A stretch of 64,000 nt of DNA from Halanaerobium saccharolyticum subsp. saccharolyticum DSM 6643 (GCF_000350165.1 NZ_CAUI01000005.1:310001-374000); one strand, 5' to 3'; numbered from the stretch's first letter, positions 1 through 8,950 are shown. Made by a program: numbers and translations. Notes: a model not told the origin generated them from the letters alone.

Positions 1-1364
1 TAGGAATTAAACCTTCTGATATGGTAAGTATTATGCTTTCAAATAGCATAGAATTTTTGATTTCTTACGTAGGTGTTATTAAATCTGGAGCTACGATGGT
101 GCCGTTAAATATAAGTTTTAAAGTTCCAGCGGTAGAATATATTTTAAATAATTCAGAAGCAAAAATAATTATAACATCTAAAAAGTTCTTACCTTTAATC
201 CAAAAATGTGATTTAGATTATCTAGAAAATATTATTTTGGTAGATGGAGAAAAATCTGATGATTATCTACTTTTATCAGAATTCAAATCTCAAAAAACAA
301 ATTTACCTAAACTGGAAAATATAGATGAGGAGTTTACAGCAGCTTGTCTTTATACATCTGGCACTACAGGTCAGCCAAAAGGAGCAATGCTTACCCATCA
401 TAATTTGATTTTTGATACTCAAAAATCAATTGAGCATCTCAAAGTAGATGATCGTGATCGTTATATTTGTGTACTGCCAATGTTTCATGCTTTTGCAGAA
501 ACTGTCTGTATGTTGATGCCTTTATTTCTAGGGGCAGAGATTGTAATTATAGATAAATTTTTACCAGAGACAGTACTAAAAACTATCCAAGAAAAAAATA
601 TAACATTTTTTGCTGGTGTGCCAACAATGTATTCTGCTTTATTAAATGTTAAAAATAAAGATGGATATGACTTATCACATTTAAATCTTTGTATCTCTGG
701 GGGAGCAGCCATGCCTCAGCAAACTATGGAAGATTTCGAAAAAACATTTAATGTTAAAATTTTAGAAGGAAATGGTCCTACAGAAACTTCACCGGTAGCT
801 TATGTGAATCCTGTTGATGGGGAAAGAAAAAGTGGATCAGTTGGACTTCCAATTCCAGAAACTGAAGTTAAAATAGTAGATGAAAATGATAATGAAATGC
901 CAATAGGAGAAATTGGTGAGATTACAGTTAAGGGAGATCATGTAATGAAAGGTTACTATAAAATGCCAGATGCTACTGAAAAAGCATTAAGAGGTGGTTG
1001 GCTGCATACTGGTGATTTAGGTAAGATGGATCAAGATGGTTATGTTTATATAGTTGATCGAAAAAAAGATATGATCAATGTAGGGGGAATGAATGTTTAT
1101 CCCCGTGAAATTGAAGAACAGTTATATAAGCATCCTAAAATTAGAGAAGCGGCAGTTGTGGCAACTAAAGATGAACTGCGTGGTGAAATTCCAAAAGCAA
1201 TAATTGTTTTAAAAGATGGCGAAAGTGCTTCTGAAAGAGAAATTCAAAAATACTGTATGCAGTATTTTGCTAATTATAAAGTACCAAAACTTGTAGACTT
1301 TTTAGATGAATTACCTAAAAATGCTACCGGTAAAATAGACAAAAAATCTTTAAGCGATGTATAA
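1..1364 (+). CDS. AMP-forming acyl-CoA synthetase, 5' end outside window
   Basis: Activates a carboxylic acid, probably a fatty acid, with ATP to an acyl-adenylate and then an acyl-CoA. The frame is already open at base 3 (residues GIKPSD precede the first ATG at 21), and this matches the start of the family core, so the true start lies upstream and roughly 40-60 residues are missing. Counting from the ATG at 21, the AMP-binding signature YTSGTTGQPKG is at residues 111-121. The later motifs GWLHTGDLG, VDRKKDMINVGGMNVYPREIE-type hinge and PKNATGKIDK (A10 lysine) are all present, so the visible part looks functional. Exact chain-length specificity cannot be read from sequence. It is followed after about 45 bases by pcm on the same strand. 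Confidence 0.88.
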   Translation, partial: GIKPSDMVSIMLSNSIEFLISYVGVIKSGATMVPLNISFKVPAVEYILNNSEAKIIITSKKFLPLIQKCDLDYLENIILVDGEKSDDYLLLSEFKSQKTNLPKLENIDEEFTAACLYTSGTTGQPKGAMLTHHNLIFDTQKSIEHLKVDDRDRYICVLPMFHAFAETVCMLMPLFLGAEIVIIDKFLPETVLKTIQEKNITFFAGVPTMYSALLNVKNKDGYDLSHLNLCISGGAAMPQQTMEDFEKTFNVKILEGNGPTETSPVAYVNPVDGERKSGSVGLPIPETEVKIVDENDNEMPIGEIGEITVKGDHVMKGYYKMPDATEKALRGGWLHTGDLGKMDQDGYVYIVDRKKDMINVGGMNVYPREIEEQLYKHPKIREAAVVATKDELRGEIPKAIIVLKDGESASEREIQKYCMQYFANYKVPKLVDFLDELPKNATGKIDKKSLSDV

Positions 1365-1408
1365 TTAATATTAGATTTTAAAATAGCTTTAAAGCGGAGG
1401 TGGGAATT

Positions 1409-2059
1409 ATGGAAATTAATTTTGAAGAACTTCGCGATGAAATGGTTGAAGAGCAGTTAATTAAAAGAGGTATCGATGATGATTTAGTTTTAAACGCCTT
1501 TAGAAAAGTAAAAAGAGAGAAATTTGTTCCAGACAAAAATAAAAAATATGCCTATGAAGACGGAGCACAGCTTATTTCTGCTGGGCAAACTATCAGCCAA
1601 CCTTATATTGTTGCTGTAATGATTGAAGCTTTAGAGATCAAAGAATCTGATAAAGTTCTAGAAATTGGTACCGGTTCAGGTTATGCCGCAGCTTTATTAG
1701 CAGAAATAGCAGCTGAAGTATATACTATTGAGCGTATTGAAGAACTAGCTCTTAAAGCTAGAAAAGTATTAAGTGATTTAGACTATCGAAATGTCAAAGT
1801 TAAATTAGGAGACGGTAGTTTAGGCTGGGAAGAAAATGCTCCTTATGATTCGATTTTAGTTTCAGCTGCAGCGCCTTATGTTCCAGAGAAGTTAATTGAG
1901 CAGCTGTCTAAGGGTGGTAAAATTGTAATTCCTGTTGGCGAACGTAATGAAGTTCAGCAATTAAAACGACTGACTAAAAAATCCAAGGGGAAATTGAAAG
2001 AAGAAGAGCTTGAGTATGTTAGATTTGTTCCACTTATCGGTGAAGATAGCTGGAGATAA
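1409..2059 (+). CDS. pcm: Protein-L-isoaspartate O-methyltransferase
   Basis: Cytosolic repair enzyme that methylates isoaspartyl residues in aged proteins with S-adenosylmethionine. The N-terminal family signature SAGQTISQPYIVAVMIEAL and the SAM-binding motif I, VLEIGTGSGYAAALLAE, are both clear. At about 216 residues it has the usual length. A GTG at 1400 is in frame, but GGAGG at 1396-1400 overlaps it and lies 8 bases before the ATG at 1409, so 1409 is the preferred start. A strong terminator follows directly. Identification is secure at family level. Confidence 0.92.
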   Translation: MEINFEELRDEMVEEQLIKRGIDDDLVLNAFRKVKREKFVPDKNKKYAYEDGAQLISAGQTISQPYIVAVMIEALEIKESDKVLEIGTGSGYAAALLAEIAAEVYTIERIEELALKARKVLSDLDYRNVKVKLGDGSLGWEENAPYDSILVSAAAPYVPEKLIEQLSKGGKIVIPVGERNEVQQLKRLTKKSKGKLKEEELEYVRFVPLIGEDSWR

Positions 2060-2069
2060 GAGTTTATTT

Positions 2070-2099
2070 AATCAGCCGCTATAGCGGCTGATTTTCTTT
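2070..2099 (+). terminator. Rho-independent terminator after pcm
   Basis: A perfect palindrome with arms AATCAGCCGCTA and TAGCGGCTGATT (2070-2093) is followed by a T-rich run. It separates pcm from the symporter gene. Confidence 0.85.
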
Positions 2100-2125
2100 A
2101 AAAAGAAGATAGGAGTGAAGTATTA

Positions 2126-3580
2126 ATGTCAGCAACGATAACATCTTTTTCAGTTTATTTAGTTTTTTTGATGGGGATAGGAGTTTATTTTTATAAGAAA
2201 ACTGCCAGTTTAGAAGATTATTTAATTGGTGGTAGAGCAATGGGGAGTTGGGTTACAGCACTTTCAGCTCAGGCAAGTGATATGAGTGGATGGCTCTTGA
2301 TGGGGCTTCCTGGAGCAGTTTATCTTGGTGGATTAAGCCAGGCCTGGATTGCGGTAGGATTATTTATTGGTACTGTTTTAAACTGGAAATATGTAGCTGC
2401 TCGTTTAAGAGTATATACAGAAAAAACCGATTCAATGACTTTACCTTCATTTTTTGAAAAGCGTTTTGGAGATCCAACTGGTTTACTGAGAATTATTTCT
2501 GCAGCAATAATTTTAATGTTTTTTACTATTTACTCTGCCTCAGGGCTGGTTGCTTCAGGGAAATTATTTGAATCATTATTTAATATTGATTATAAATTAG
2601 CAGTTATTTTTGGTGGTTTAGCTATAGTGTCATATACGTTTTTAGGTGGATTTATGGCTGTATCCTGGACTGATTTTTTTCAGGGGATATTAATGTTTTT
2701 TGCAATAACTATCGTGCCTATAATAGCCTATGGAGAAATTGGAGGCATGAGTTCTATAGTGGAAATGACAGCTGAAAATGGAGTATCACTCTCTTTAATG
2801 CCAGAAGGATTAACTTTTACCGCTATTATTTCTGCAATGGCCTGGGGACTCGGTTATTTTGGTCAGCCCCATATTTTAGCTCGTTTTATGGGGATTGATA
2901 CCATTAAAAAAGTGGCATCAGCTCGTAAAATTGCAGTTATTTGGGTGGCTATTTCTTTAACTGCTGCAGTCTTTGTGGGGATTATTGCAATACCAATGTT
3001 CCCTAATATAGCAGATAGTGAAAAAGTATTTATAGAAATGATAGCAAAAATTTTTAATCCCTGGATCGGAGGAATTTTATTAGCTGCTATTTTATCTGCA
3101 ATTATGTCTACCATTGATTCACAACTTTTAGTATCTTCCTCAACTTTAACTGAAGATTTTTATAATAAAATTGTGGATAGAGAAGCAAGTGAATCCGAAA
3201 AAATGTGGGCGGGTAGAGTATTTGTTATTTTAATTGCAGTTATTGCCTTTATACTTGCTTTAAACCCTAACAATACTGTTTTAGATCTTGTAGCTTATGC
3301 CTGGGCAGGATTAGGTGCAGCTTTTGGACCAGTAGTTTTATTTGCACTTTTTTCTAAAAAAACATCTTGGCGTTCAGTTTTAAATGGAATGCTTTTAGGA
3401 ACTATTACTCTTGTTTTTTGGAAGGAAAGTGGTCTGGGGAATACTTTATATGAAATAGTACCTGGATTTTTAGTTAATGTAATTGTTATAATGATAGTTA
3501 ATAAAGTGTATAGTCAAAAAAATAAAGAAGTACTGGCTGAATTTGAGGAAGTTCAAAAAATTTATGATAGAGATATTTAA
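2126..3580 (+). CDS. putP: Sodium/proline symporter (SSS family)
   Basis: Integral membrane sodium:solute symporter, most like PutP, importing proline with Na+. At 484 residues with about 13 hydrophobic segments it has the family size. Family features include EDYLIGGRAMGSWVTALS near residues 30-50, SDMSGWLLMGLPG just after, and the core LAAILSAIMSTIDSQLLVSSS segment near residues 315-335. The ATG at 2126 follows AGGAG. It is transcribed alone between terminators. Proline specificity is inferred by similarity; another compatible solute is possible. Sodium coupling and solute uptake would fit a halophile. Confidence 0.85.
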   Translation: MSATITSFSVYLVFLMGIGVYFYKKTASLEDYLIGGRAMGSWVTALSAQASDMSGWLLMGLPGAVYLGGLSQAWIAVGLFIGTVLNWKYVAARLRVYTEKTDSMTLPSFFEKRFGDPTGLLRIISAAIILMFFTIYSASGLVASGKLFESLFNIDYKLAVIFGGLAIVSYTFLGGFMAVSWTDFFQGILMFFAITIVPIIAYGEIGGMSSIVEMTAENGVSLSLMPEGLTFTAIISAMAWGLGYFGQPHILARFMGIDTIKKVASARKIAVIWVAISLTAAVFVGIIAIPMFPNIADSEKVFIEMIAKIFNPWIGGILLAAILSAIMSTIDSQLLVSSSTLTEDFYNKIVDREASESEKMWAGRVFVILIAVIAFILALNPNNTVLDLVAYAWAGLGAAFGPVVLFALFSKKTSWRSVLNGMLLGTITLVFWKESGLGNTLYEIVPGFLVNVIVIMIVNKVYSQKNKEVLAEFEEVQKIYDRDI

Positions 3581-3688
3581 TTATTTTTTTAATTTTGGAT
3601 ATAGATTAATTTGAAATTGTAGTTTTAAAATTTAGTTTAAAAATAAAATAAAATGATAATTAAATAAGCAGAGAAAGGTTGGATATTG

Positions 3689-4453
3689 ATGAGGATTTAT
3701 TCCTGGAATGTTAATGGAATTAGAGCTGTCAAAAGAAAAGGTTTTTTAGATTGGATTGAAGAAGAACAGCCCGATATTTTAGGGCTGCAGGAGATTAGAA
3801 TACAGGATCATCAATTAAAAGATAAACTACGTAATATTAAAGGTTATAATTCCTATTTTACTTTCGGAGAAAAGAAAGGTTATAGTGGAGTGGCCTTATA
3901 TACAAAAGAAGAACCCATTGATGTTTGGCATGGTTTAGGTATTAAAAGATTTGATCGTGAAGGCAGAGTTATAGCAGCAGAATTTGATAATTTTTATTTA
4001 CTTAATATATATTTTCCAAATGGTAAACGGAGTCAAGAAAGGTTAAATTATAAATTAGATTTTTATGATGCTACTTTAGACTATATTGAAGATCTAAGGA
4101 AGAATGGAAAAGAAGTAGTAGTTTGTGGAGATTATAATACTGCACATCATGCTATTGACCTTCATGATCCTGATTCCAATAAAAACACTTCTGGTTTCCT
4201 TCCAATTGAAAGAAAATGGCTTGATAAGCTGGAAGAGCATGGGTATATTGATACTTATCGCTACTTCTATCCTGAAAAAGAATGTTATTCCTGGTGGAGT
4301 TATAGGACCAGAGCGCGTGATAGAAATGCAGGCTGGAGGATAGACTATCATTTCATTTCCAGTGGTTTAGAATCTAGACTTCAGAATGCTGATATTTTGA
4401 CTGATGTAATGGGATCTGACCACTGCCCAGTCACTATTAGCTTAGATATTTAA
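3689..4453 (+). CDS. xth: Exodeoxyribonuclease III (AP endonuclease)
   Basis: DNA base-excision repair nuclease of the exonuclease-endonuclease-phosphatase fold. It starts MRIYSWNVNGIRA, with the metal glutamate in LGLQEIR, the GDYNTAHHAIDL motif, GWRIDYHFIS and the catalytic SDHCPV near the C terminus. At 254 residues it is full length. A TTG at 3686 is directly upstream in frame, but the ATG at 3689 lies 10 bases after AAAGG and begins the conserved N terminus. It converges on the MFS gene, with a shared bidirectional terminator between them. Confidence 0.93.
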   Translation: MRIYSWNVNGIRAVKRKGFLDWIEEEQPDILGLQEIRIQDHQLKDKLRNIKGYNSYFTFGEKKGYSGVALYTKEEPIDVWHGLGIKRFDREGRVIAAEFDNFYLLNIYFPNGKRSQERLNYKLDFYDATLDYIEDLRKNGKEVVVCGDYNTAHHAIDLHDPDSNKNTSGFLPIERKWLDKLEEHGYIDTYRYFYPEKECYSWWSYRTRARDRNAGWRIDYHFISSGLESRLQNADILTDVMGSDHCPVTISLDI

Positions 4454-4501
4454 TGAATATTAAAAAATCTATAGGTTAATAAAAATTAAATATAATAAAT
4501 A

Positions 4502-4541
4502 AAGGCAGCCTTGAGAATTAAAAAATAAGGCTGCCTTCTTT
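4502..4541. terminator. Bidirectional terminator between xth and the MFS gene
   Basis: Arms AAGGCAGCCTT (4502-4512) and AAGGCTGCCTT (4527-4537) form an 11-bp perfect stem, with A-rich and T-rich flanks that suit both converging transcripts. Confidence 0.85.
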
Positions 4542-4552
4542 AAATAAATATA

Positions 4553-5824
4553 TTATATTTTTTCATTGGAATATTTAACTTTTTTATAATTTTTAGATTG
4601 ATCACTAATCTGATCTTTTTTTAAAAATAAAAGAGCAATAATTATTCCTAATGCAGCAAGAATAATGGTCGGATAAAAAACAAAATAATAACTCCCCATG
4701 ATATCTCTAATGCTGCCAGACAATAAATTACCGATCACAGCACCGACACCATATGCTGTGAATAAATAACCATAGTTTTTAATATAATTTTTTTTACCGA
4801 AAAAATAAGAAGTTGCTGCAGGTGCGATAGCAAGCCAACCCCCAAGGTTAAGCCAGAAAATTGCAAAGGCTATAAAATATAAGGCTGGATTGGCAGAATT
4901 ATTAATTATCATTAATAATGAAGCTAGTATAATTAGAGAAAAAGAAATTATAGCAGTCTTTTTTGCTTTAAGTTTATCAGTTAATGCACCAAAAATCGGT
5001 CTACCTATACCATTAAAAATTGCAAAAAATGAAACATAAATTGAGGCTGTAGCTGAATCTAGATTAATTAATTCTTCTGCAACAGGGCCAGAAATTGCAA
5101 TAGCCATTAAGCCAATAATAGTACCAATTACAAAAGTAGTCCAGAGTGCATAGAAACTTCTACTTTTAAACATATTTTTTGGGTCTATTTCTAAGTTTTG
5201 ATTATTAGTATTCTTATTTTGAGAGATTTGATGATTTGCTTCTGGAAATTTAAGTGGTAAGGCTAATAAGGTAATGATTATTGCAAATAGCCCCCCTAAA
5301 ATTTTAAATGTTGTAAAAGCACCGAAATTCGTAATTAACCAGTTTGCTGCTGGGGCTGTAATAAATGGAGATAACCCAAAACCCCCAAGCGTTAAGCCAA
5401 CAGCCAGACCTTCTTTGTCTGGGAACCATTTTGCTGCAACTGCCATTGGTGCACCATATGCTATGCCAACTCCAGTTCCTCCAATAACTCCATAGCTTAT
5501 TGTAAGAAAAGTAATTGAAGTTGTAAAACCAGATAAAAACCAACCGATAGAAATTAAAAGTCCACCCGTAATTGTCATTATTCTTGGACCATACTTATCC
5601 ATGTAGCTGCCAGCAAAGGGCATTGCAAGAGCGTAAAAAACTAAAAAGAACATATAGGGTAATCCACTTTCGGTAGCGCCTATATTAAATGAATTTTCAA
5701 TCGGAGTCCGGAAAATACTCCAGGAATAAATTGTTCCCATACACATAAATATTATTAATCCTAACGGAATATAGAGCCATCTTTTCTTATTTTCAATTAT
5801 TGAACCATATTTTTCTTTTTTCAT
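4553..5824 (-). CDS. MFS transporter, oxalate/formate antiporter (OFA) type
   Basis: Twelve-helix major facilitator carrier of 423 residues. The OFA-like N-terminal helix (GTIYSWSIFRTPIE), the loop SYMDKYGPR after helix 2, GGTGVGIAYGAP in helix 4 and the second-half MFS motif near GRPIFGALTDK are visible. Family members exchange small carboxylates such as oxalate and formate, but the substrate here cannot be fixed. The start is supported by GGAGG 7-8 bases upstream on the minus strand. It is divergent from the lipid kinase gene, and the intervening AT-rich region carries a widely spaced TGATAAT/ATTATCA inverted repeat. Confidence 0.82.
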   Translation of the reverse strand: MKKEKYGSIIENKKRWLYIPLGLIIFMCMGTIYSWSIFRTPIENSFNIGATESGLPYMFFLVFYALAMPFAGSYMDKYGPRIMTITGGLLISIGWFLSGFTTSITFLTISYGVIGGTGVGIAYGAPMAVAAKWFPDKEGLAVGLTLGGFGLSPFITAPAANWLITNFGAFTTFKILGGLFAIIITLLALPLKFPEANHQISQNKNTNNQNLEIDPKNMFKSRSFYALWTTFVIGTIIGLMAIAISGPVAEELINLDSATASIYVSFFAIFNGIGRPIFGALTDKLKAKKTAIISFSLIILASLLMIINNSANPALYFIAFAIFWLNLGGWLAIAPAATSYFFGKKNYIKNYGYLFTAYGVGAVIGNLLSGSIRDIMGSYYFVFYPTIILAALGIIIALLFLKKDQISDQSKNYKKVKYSNEKI

Positions 5825-5857
5825 TGCGCCTCCTTTTTAGTAAAACTTGAATTCTTT

Positions 5858-5886
5858 GATAATAACAATTATAATTAAAATTATCA
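5858..5886. promoter_or_regulatory. Possible operator between divergent MFS and lipid kinase genes
   Basis: Inverted repeat TGATAAT (5858-5864) and ATTATCA (5880-5886) separated by 15 bases. The arms match Fur-type half sites but the spacing is wrong for a single Fur box, so only a weak call is possible. Confidence 0.25.
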
Positions 5887-5956
5887 TAACAAAAATACTT
5901 AACTTTATCAAGATAAATTAATAAAATTTAAATTTAAATTTTATAAGGGGAAAATT

Positions 5957-6877
5957 ATGAATAAAAAAATAATAGCAATTATTAACCCAGTTTCAGCTGG
6001 TGGAAAAACAGCTGAAGTCTGGCCAGAAATGAGCAAACATTTCAAAAAAGAAATTAATAATTTCACTGAAAAATATACTAAAGAGCCTGGTGATGCTATT
6101 AGAATTGCCAAAGAAGCTGTAGAATTAAATTATGATTATTTACTTGCTGTTGGCGGTGATGGCACAGTGAATGAGATTATAAATGGAATGCTTCTGGTAA
6201 AAGATAAGAATGTAAATACAAAATTAGTCATTTATGCTCAAGGAACTGGTTCAGATTTAAGTAGAACTTTAAAACTGCCAAAAAGAATAGATGAATTAAT
6301 AAACTTAATCAAAACTGGAAAAAGCAAAAAAATTAAAGTAGTGGAAGCCAATTTTGTAAATTCTAAACTTGAAAAAGAAAAAAGATATTTTCTTAATATT
6401 GCTGATTGTGGGATGGGAGCTGAAGTTGCAAAAAAATTAAATGAAAACAAAAAAATTACATCTGGAAGCTTAAATTATATTTTAAGAATCTTTCAGGTTT
6501 TATTTAATTATCAAAATAAAAAAGTAAAAATCGAGGCAGATAATAAATTGATTTATCAGGGTAAAATAAACACAGCAGTAATTGCTCATGGTAATTATTT
6601 TGGTGGAGGTATTAAAGTTGCTCCAGAAGCAGATTTGTTTGGAGACAAATTAAATTTGATTTTGTTAAAAGATTTTTCTAGATTAGGAATAGTTTTAAAC
6701 TTAATTAAGGGCTATAAAGGTAAACATCTTTCACATCCACTAGTTGACTCATATCAAGTTGAAGAACTTAAGATAATGACTAAAGAATCAGTAGAATTAG
6801 AACTAGATGGTGAATCAGTTGGAAGATGTAATGCTAAATTTAAAATTTCAGAGAGAGAAATTGATGTTTTAATTTAA
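5957..6877 (+). CDS. Diacylglycerol/lipid kinase (YegS/BmrU type)
   Basis: Cytosolic or membrane-associated lipid kinase of the DAGK catalytic family, 306 residues. The N-terminal INPVSAGGKT motif binds nucleotide, GGDGTVNEIING carries the catalytic signature, and GTGSDLSRTL follows. The C-terminal half has the family glycine-rich FGGGIKVAP segment. The likely role is phosphorylation of diacylglycerol or a related lipid for phospholipid recycling. The ATG at 5957 follows AAGGGGA. It stands alone, divergent from the MFS gene. Confidence 0.88.
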   Translation: MNKKIIAIINPVSAGGKTAEVWPEMSKHFKKEINNFTEKYTKEPGDAIRIAKEAVELNYDYLLAVGGDGTVNEIINGMLLVKDKNVNTKLVIYAQGTGSDLSRTLKLPKRIDELINLIKTGKSKKIKVVEANFVNSKLEKEKRYFLNIADCGMGAEVAKKLNENKKITSGSLNYILRIFQVLFNYQNKKVKIEADNKLIYQGKINTAVIAHGNYFGGGIKVAPEADLFGDKLNLILLKDFSRLGIVLNLIKGYKGKHLSHPLVDSYQVEELKIMTKESVELELDGESVGRCNAKFKISEREIDVLI

Positions 6878-7026
6878 TGTTAAATTAATGTTAAATTTAA
6901 GTAGAAGCTTTGACTTATAGATGTTAGTTCTATAAGATTATAGAGGAATAAAGGATTATCGATAAATAAACATATTTTAGTAGAATATAAAATAATTATT
7001 ATAATGATTGAAAGGAGAAATTAATT

Positions 7027-7428
7027 ATGAAATATAAAGTGGCTTTTGTTTGTGTAGGTAATTCCTGCCGCAGTCAGATGGCAGAAGGTTTTGCAAGAGA
7101 ATATGCTGGAGAGATGCTTGAGGTTTATAGTGCTGGTACAGATCCTTCTCCTGAAGTTAAGCCTAATGCTGTTAAGGCAATGGAGGAAGTAGGAATTGAT
7201 ATTAGTGATCAATATCCAAAATTATTAGAGGAAATACCTTCAGAGTTAGATGTTTTAATTACTATGGGTTGTGGAGTTGAATGTCCTTATATTCCTTGTG
7301 AATTTAGAGAAGATTGGGGATTAGATGATCCTGCTGGACATCCTATGGAAGTATTCAGAGAAACAAGAGAGATTATTGATGGAAAAGTAAAAGACTTGAT
7401 TAAAAAAATAAAAAATAAAGAAATTTAA
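7027..7428 (+). CDS. arsC: Arsenate reductase / low-molecular-weight phosphatase family protein
   Basis: 133-residue protein with the phosphatase P-loop CVGNSCR at residues 9-15, and the DDPAGHP segment near 100 that carries the general acid Asp. Extra cysteines at 82, 86 and 91 resemble the Cys82/Cys89 redox relay of thioredoxin-coupled ArsC. It would reduce arsenate to arsenite in the cytosol. The Cys spacing is not identical to Staphylococcus ArsC, so a tyrosine phosphatase role remains possible. No arsenite pump or ArsR is adjacent. AAAGGAGAAATTAATT precedes the ATG. A bidirectional terminator lies downstream. Confidence 0.8.
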   Translation: MKYKVAFVCVGNSCRSQMAEGFAREYAGEMLEVYSAGTDPSPEVKPNAVKAMEEVGIDISDQYPKLLEEIPSELDVLITMGCGVECPYIPCEFREDWGLDDPAGHPMEVFRETREIIDGKVKDLIKKIKNKEI

Positions 7429-7474
7429 TTTGAATAAATAGTGTTTATAAAATCACATAGCACAATAAAAAAAG

Positions 7475-7499
7475 CCGGCTAGTATCAGATACTAGCCGG
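7475..7499. terminator. Bidirectional terminator
   Basis: Perfect arms CCGGCTAGTAT (7475-7485) and ATACTAGCCGG (7489-7499) with a 3-base loop, flanked by an A run on the left. It lies between the convergent arsC and secreted beta-helix protein genes. Confidence 0.8.
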
Positions 7500-7514
7500 T
7501 TAGTTATATATTAA

Positions 7515-8012
7515 TTAAAAATTATTTACTATGTCACCAGTGATAGTAGCGCCTTTTTCAATAGTAAATGTACTTTTAGCAGCTTCATTTTCAAAGTAAA
7601 CATTACCTTCAACAGTAAAGCCAGTTGTTAGTTTGAAGTTTTCTGCAGCAACATAAACATCACCAACAAAAATTCCTGCTTTAAATCTTGTGTTAGGACT
7701 CTGAACAGTAATACTTGGAGCTTCTAAAGTGTATCTGTCAGTTACATTATAATTAGAATCTTGATCATAAAGAGCTAATTTACGGTCTAACTCTCCATCA
7801 TTTTCAAACTCTCCTTCTAATACTATATCTTCATCAACACTTAAATCCTGCTGAATAATTAAAATCCAAGAACCATCTTCATTGGCAGCATTCATTAAAC
7901 TATCTGCATCAACCACTCTAGAAGCAGAAGATACTGTGTCCTGAGCACTTGCTACTGGCGCAACTAATAGAGCTGCAACAGCAATCATTAAAACAATTGT
8001 TTTGATTTTCAT
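7515..8012 (-). CDS. Secreted beta-helix-like protein of unknown function
   Basis: 165-residue exported protein. Residues 1-23 form a signal peptide (charged MKIK, hydrophobic core, AxA cleavage at ASA/Q). The mature part is all-beta in character: a block near residues 105-118 (SPNTRFKAGIFVGDVYV) is followed by GNVYF and GDIVN repeats, a periodic glycine-hydrophobic pattern like a short right-handed beta-helix or bactofilin-type fold. The conserved core recurs in the lipoprotein at 49095-49628, so the two are paralogues with different anchoring (free versus lipid-anchored). No enzymatic residues are recognisable. It has its own promoter (8060-8089) and an AAGGAGG binding site. Confidence 0.75.
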   Translation of the reverse strand: MKIKTIVLMIAVAALLVAPVASAQDTVSSASRVVDADSLMNAANEDGSWILIIQQDLSVDEDIVLEGEFENDGELDRKLALYDQDSNYNVTDRYTLEAPSITVQSPNTRFKAGIFVGDVYVAAENFKLTTGFTVEGNVYFENEAAKSTFTIEKGATITGDIVNNF

Positions 8013-8059
8013 AAATAAATCCTCCTTTGAATTATTATTAATTTACTCAACTTAATTAT

Positions 8060-8089
8060 ATTTTAACACATATGTGAAATTTGTGTCAA
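8060..8089 (-). promoter_or_regulatory. Sigma-A promoter of the secreted beta-helix protein
   Basis: On the minus strand TTGACA (8084-8089), 18 bases, then TAAAAT (8060-8065). The spacer holds the perfect palindrome CACATATGTG (8067-8076), a possible operator. Confidence 0.6.
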
Positions 8090-8269
8090 GTGTTTTGCAA
8101 AATTAGCAACTAATTAATGAAAATAAGACAAGCAAGATTATTAATCAGATTAGATTTCTTTAAAGGAAGAGCACTGTTTTAAAAAGTCTCAGATTATGGT
8201 ACAATGAATGTAAATTATATTATTTAATTTTAATAATGATCTTAATTAAAGAAAGGTACTGGTGAAATA

Positions 8270-8731
8270 ATGAGAAGTAGTGAAATTGATACAACAGGAA
8301 TTGAAGAAGCCCCAGAAAATGTAGAGTTTAGTCAGGGTGATAAGGTAGATATTTTAGTATATAAATTTACTGACCTGGGAGCAACAGTAATTATTGATGA
8401 CAAATATTTCGGTTTAGTTTATGAAAATGATATTTATAAAGAAATTACAGTTGGAGATAGAATGAAGGGTTATATTAAAAAAATAAGAGAAGATAACAAA
8501 ATTGATGTCAGTCTGCGTAAGATTGGCTATGGGAGAATAGAAGATGCTAAGGAAAAGATATTGGCTCGTCTCAAGGCTAAAGGTGGCTCTTTACCGCTAA
8601 ATGATGACAGTTCACCTGAAAAAATAAAAAAAGCATTACAAATCAGCAAGGGAAGCTTTAAAAAGGCAATTGGTGGTTTATATAAAGAAAAAATTATTGA
8701 TATAACTTCTAAAGGTATTAAACTAAAATAG
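8270..8731 (+). CDS. Short CvfB-like S1 RNA-binding protein
   Basis: 153-residue protein combining an S1-type OB domain (about residues 20-85, GDKVDILVYKFTDLGATVII and RMKGYIKKIREDNKIDVSLR) with a C-terminal winged-helix segment (GGSLPLNDDSSPEKIKKAL and SKGSFKKAIGGLYKE). This is the C-terminal half of CvfB/YitL, a Firmicute RNA-binding regulator that normally has about 280-300 residues and several S1 domains. An in-frame stop at 8243-8245 rules out a longer N terminus, so the short form looks genuine rather than mis-started. A GAAAGG site lies 13 bases before the ATG, rather far. Confidence 0.72.
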   Translation: MRSSEIDTTGIEEAPENVEFSQGDKVDILVYKFTDLGATVIIDDKYFGLVYENDIYKEITVGDRMKGYIKKIREDNKIDVSLRKIGYGRIEDAKEKILARLKAKGGSLPLNDDSSPEKIKKALQISKGSFKKAIGGLYKEKIIDITSKGIKLK

Positions 8732-8780
8732 TAATTATAGAAAAGATAATTAGTATTATTTTAAAGTTCATAGTTATTTG

Positions 8781-8814
8781 CAGCAGCTGCTTTTGCGGCT
8801 GTTTTTTCTTTTTT
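8781..8814 (+). terminator. Terminator after the CvfB-like gene
   Basis: CAGCAGC (8781-8787) pairs with GCGGCTG (8795-8801) apart from one A-G mismatch, followed by a run of 12 T interrupted once. Confidence 0.7.
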
Positions 8815-8864
8815 GTATCAAAAAAAATCAAAAGTTATTTGGTTCAAAAAACTAACCCCATACC

Positions 8865-8878
8865 CAAACATTTGTTTG
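8865..8878 (+). promoter_or_regulatory. LexA (SOS)-like box before the Y-family polymerase
   Basis: CAAACATTTGTTTG has perfect 6-base inverted arms and matches 8 of the 10 fixed positions of the Gram-positive LexA box CGAAC-N4-GTTCG. It lies 72 bases before the polymerase start, overlapping the expected promoter region. LexA binding is inferred from the sequence and the gene function. Confidence 0.6.
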
Positions 8879-8950
8879 ATAAATATAGATGGATGTGCTA
8901 AAATATAACTAAACAAAAGGTTTTATAATTTTTTAAAGGGGGAAGTTCTA

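Noticed and set aside
5858-5886. A true Fur box between the MFS and lipid kinase genes
   Set aside because: The arms fit Fur half sites but are 15 bases apart instead of 1, so a single Fur dimer site is unlikely.
7027-7428. An arsenic resistance operon around arsC
   Set aside because: No ArsR, ArsB or Acr3 gene is adjacent; the arsC-like gene stands alone between a lipid kinase and a secreted protein.
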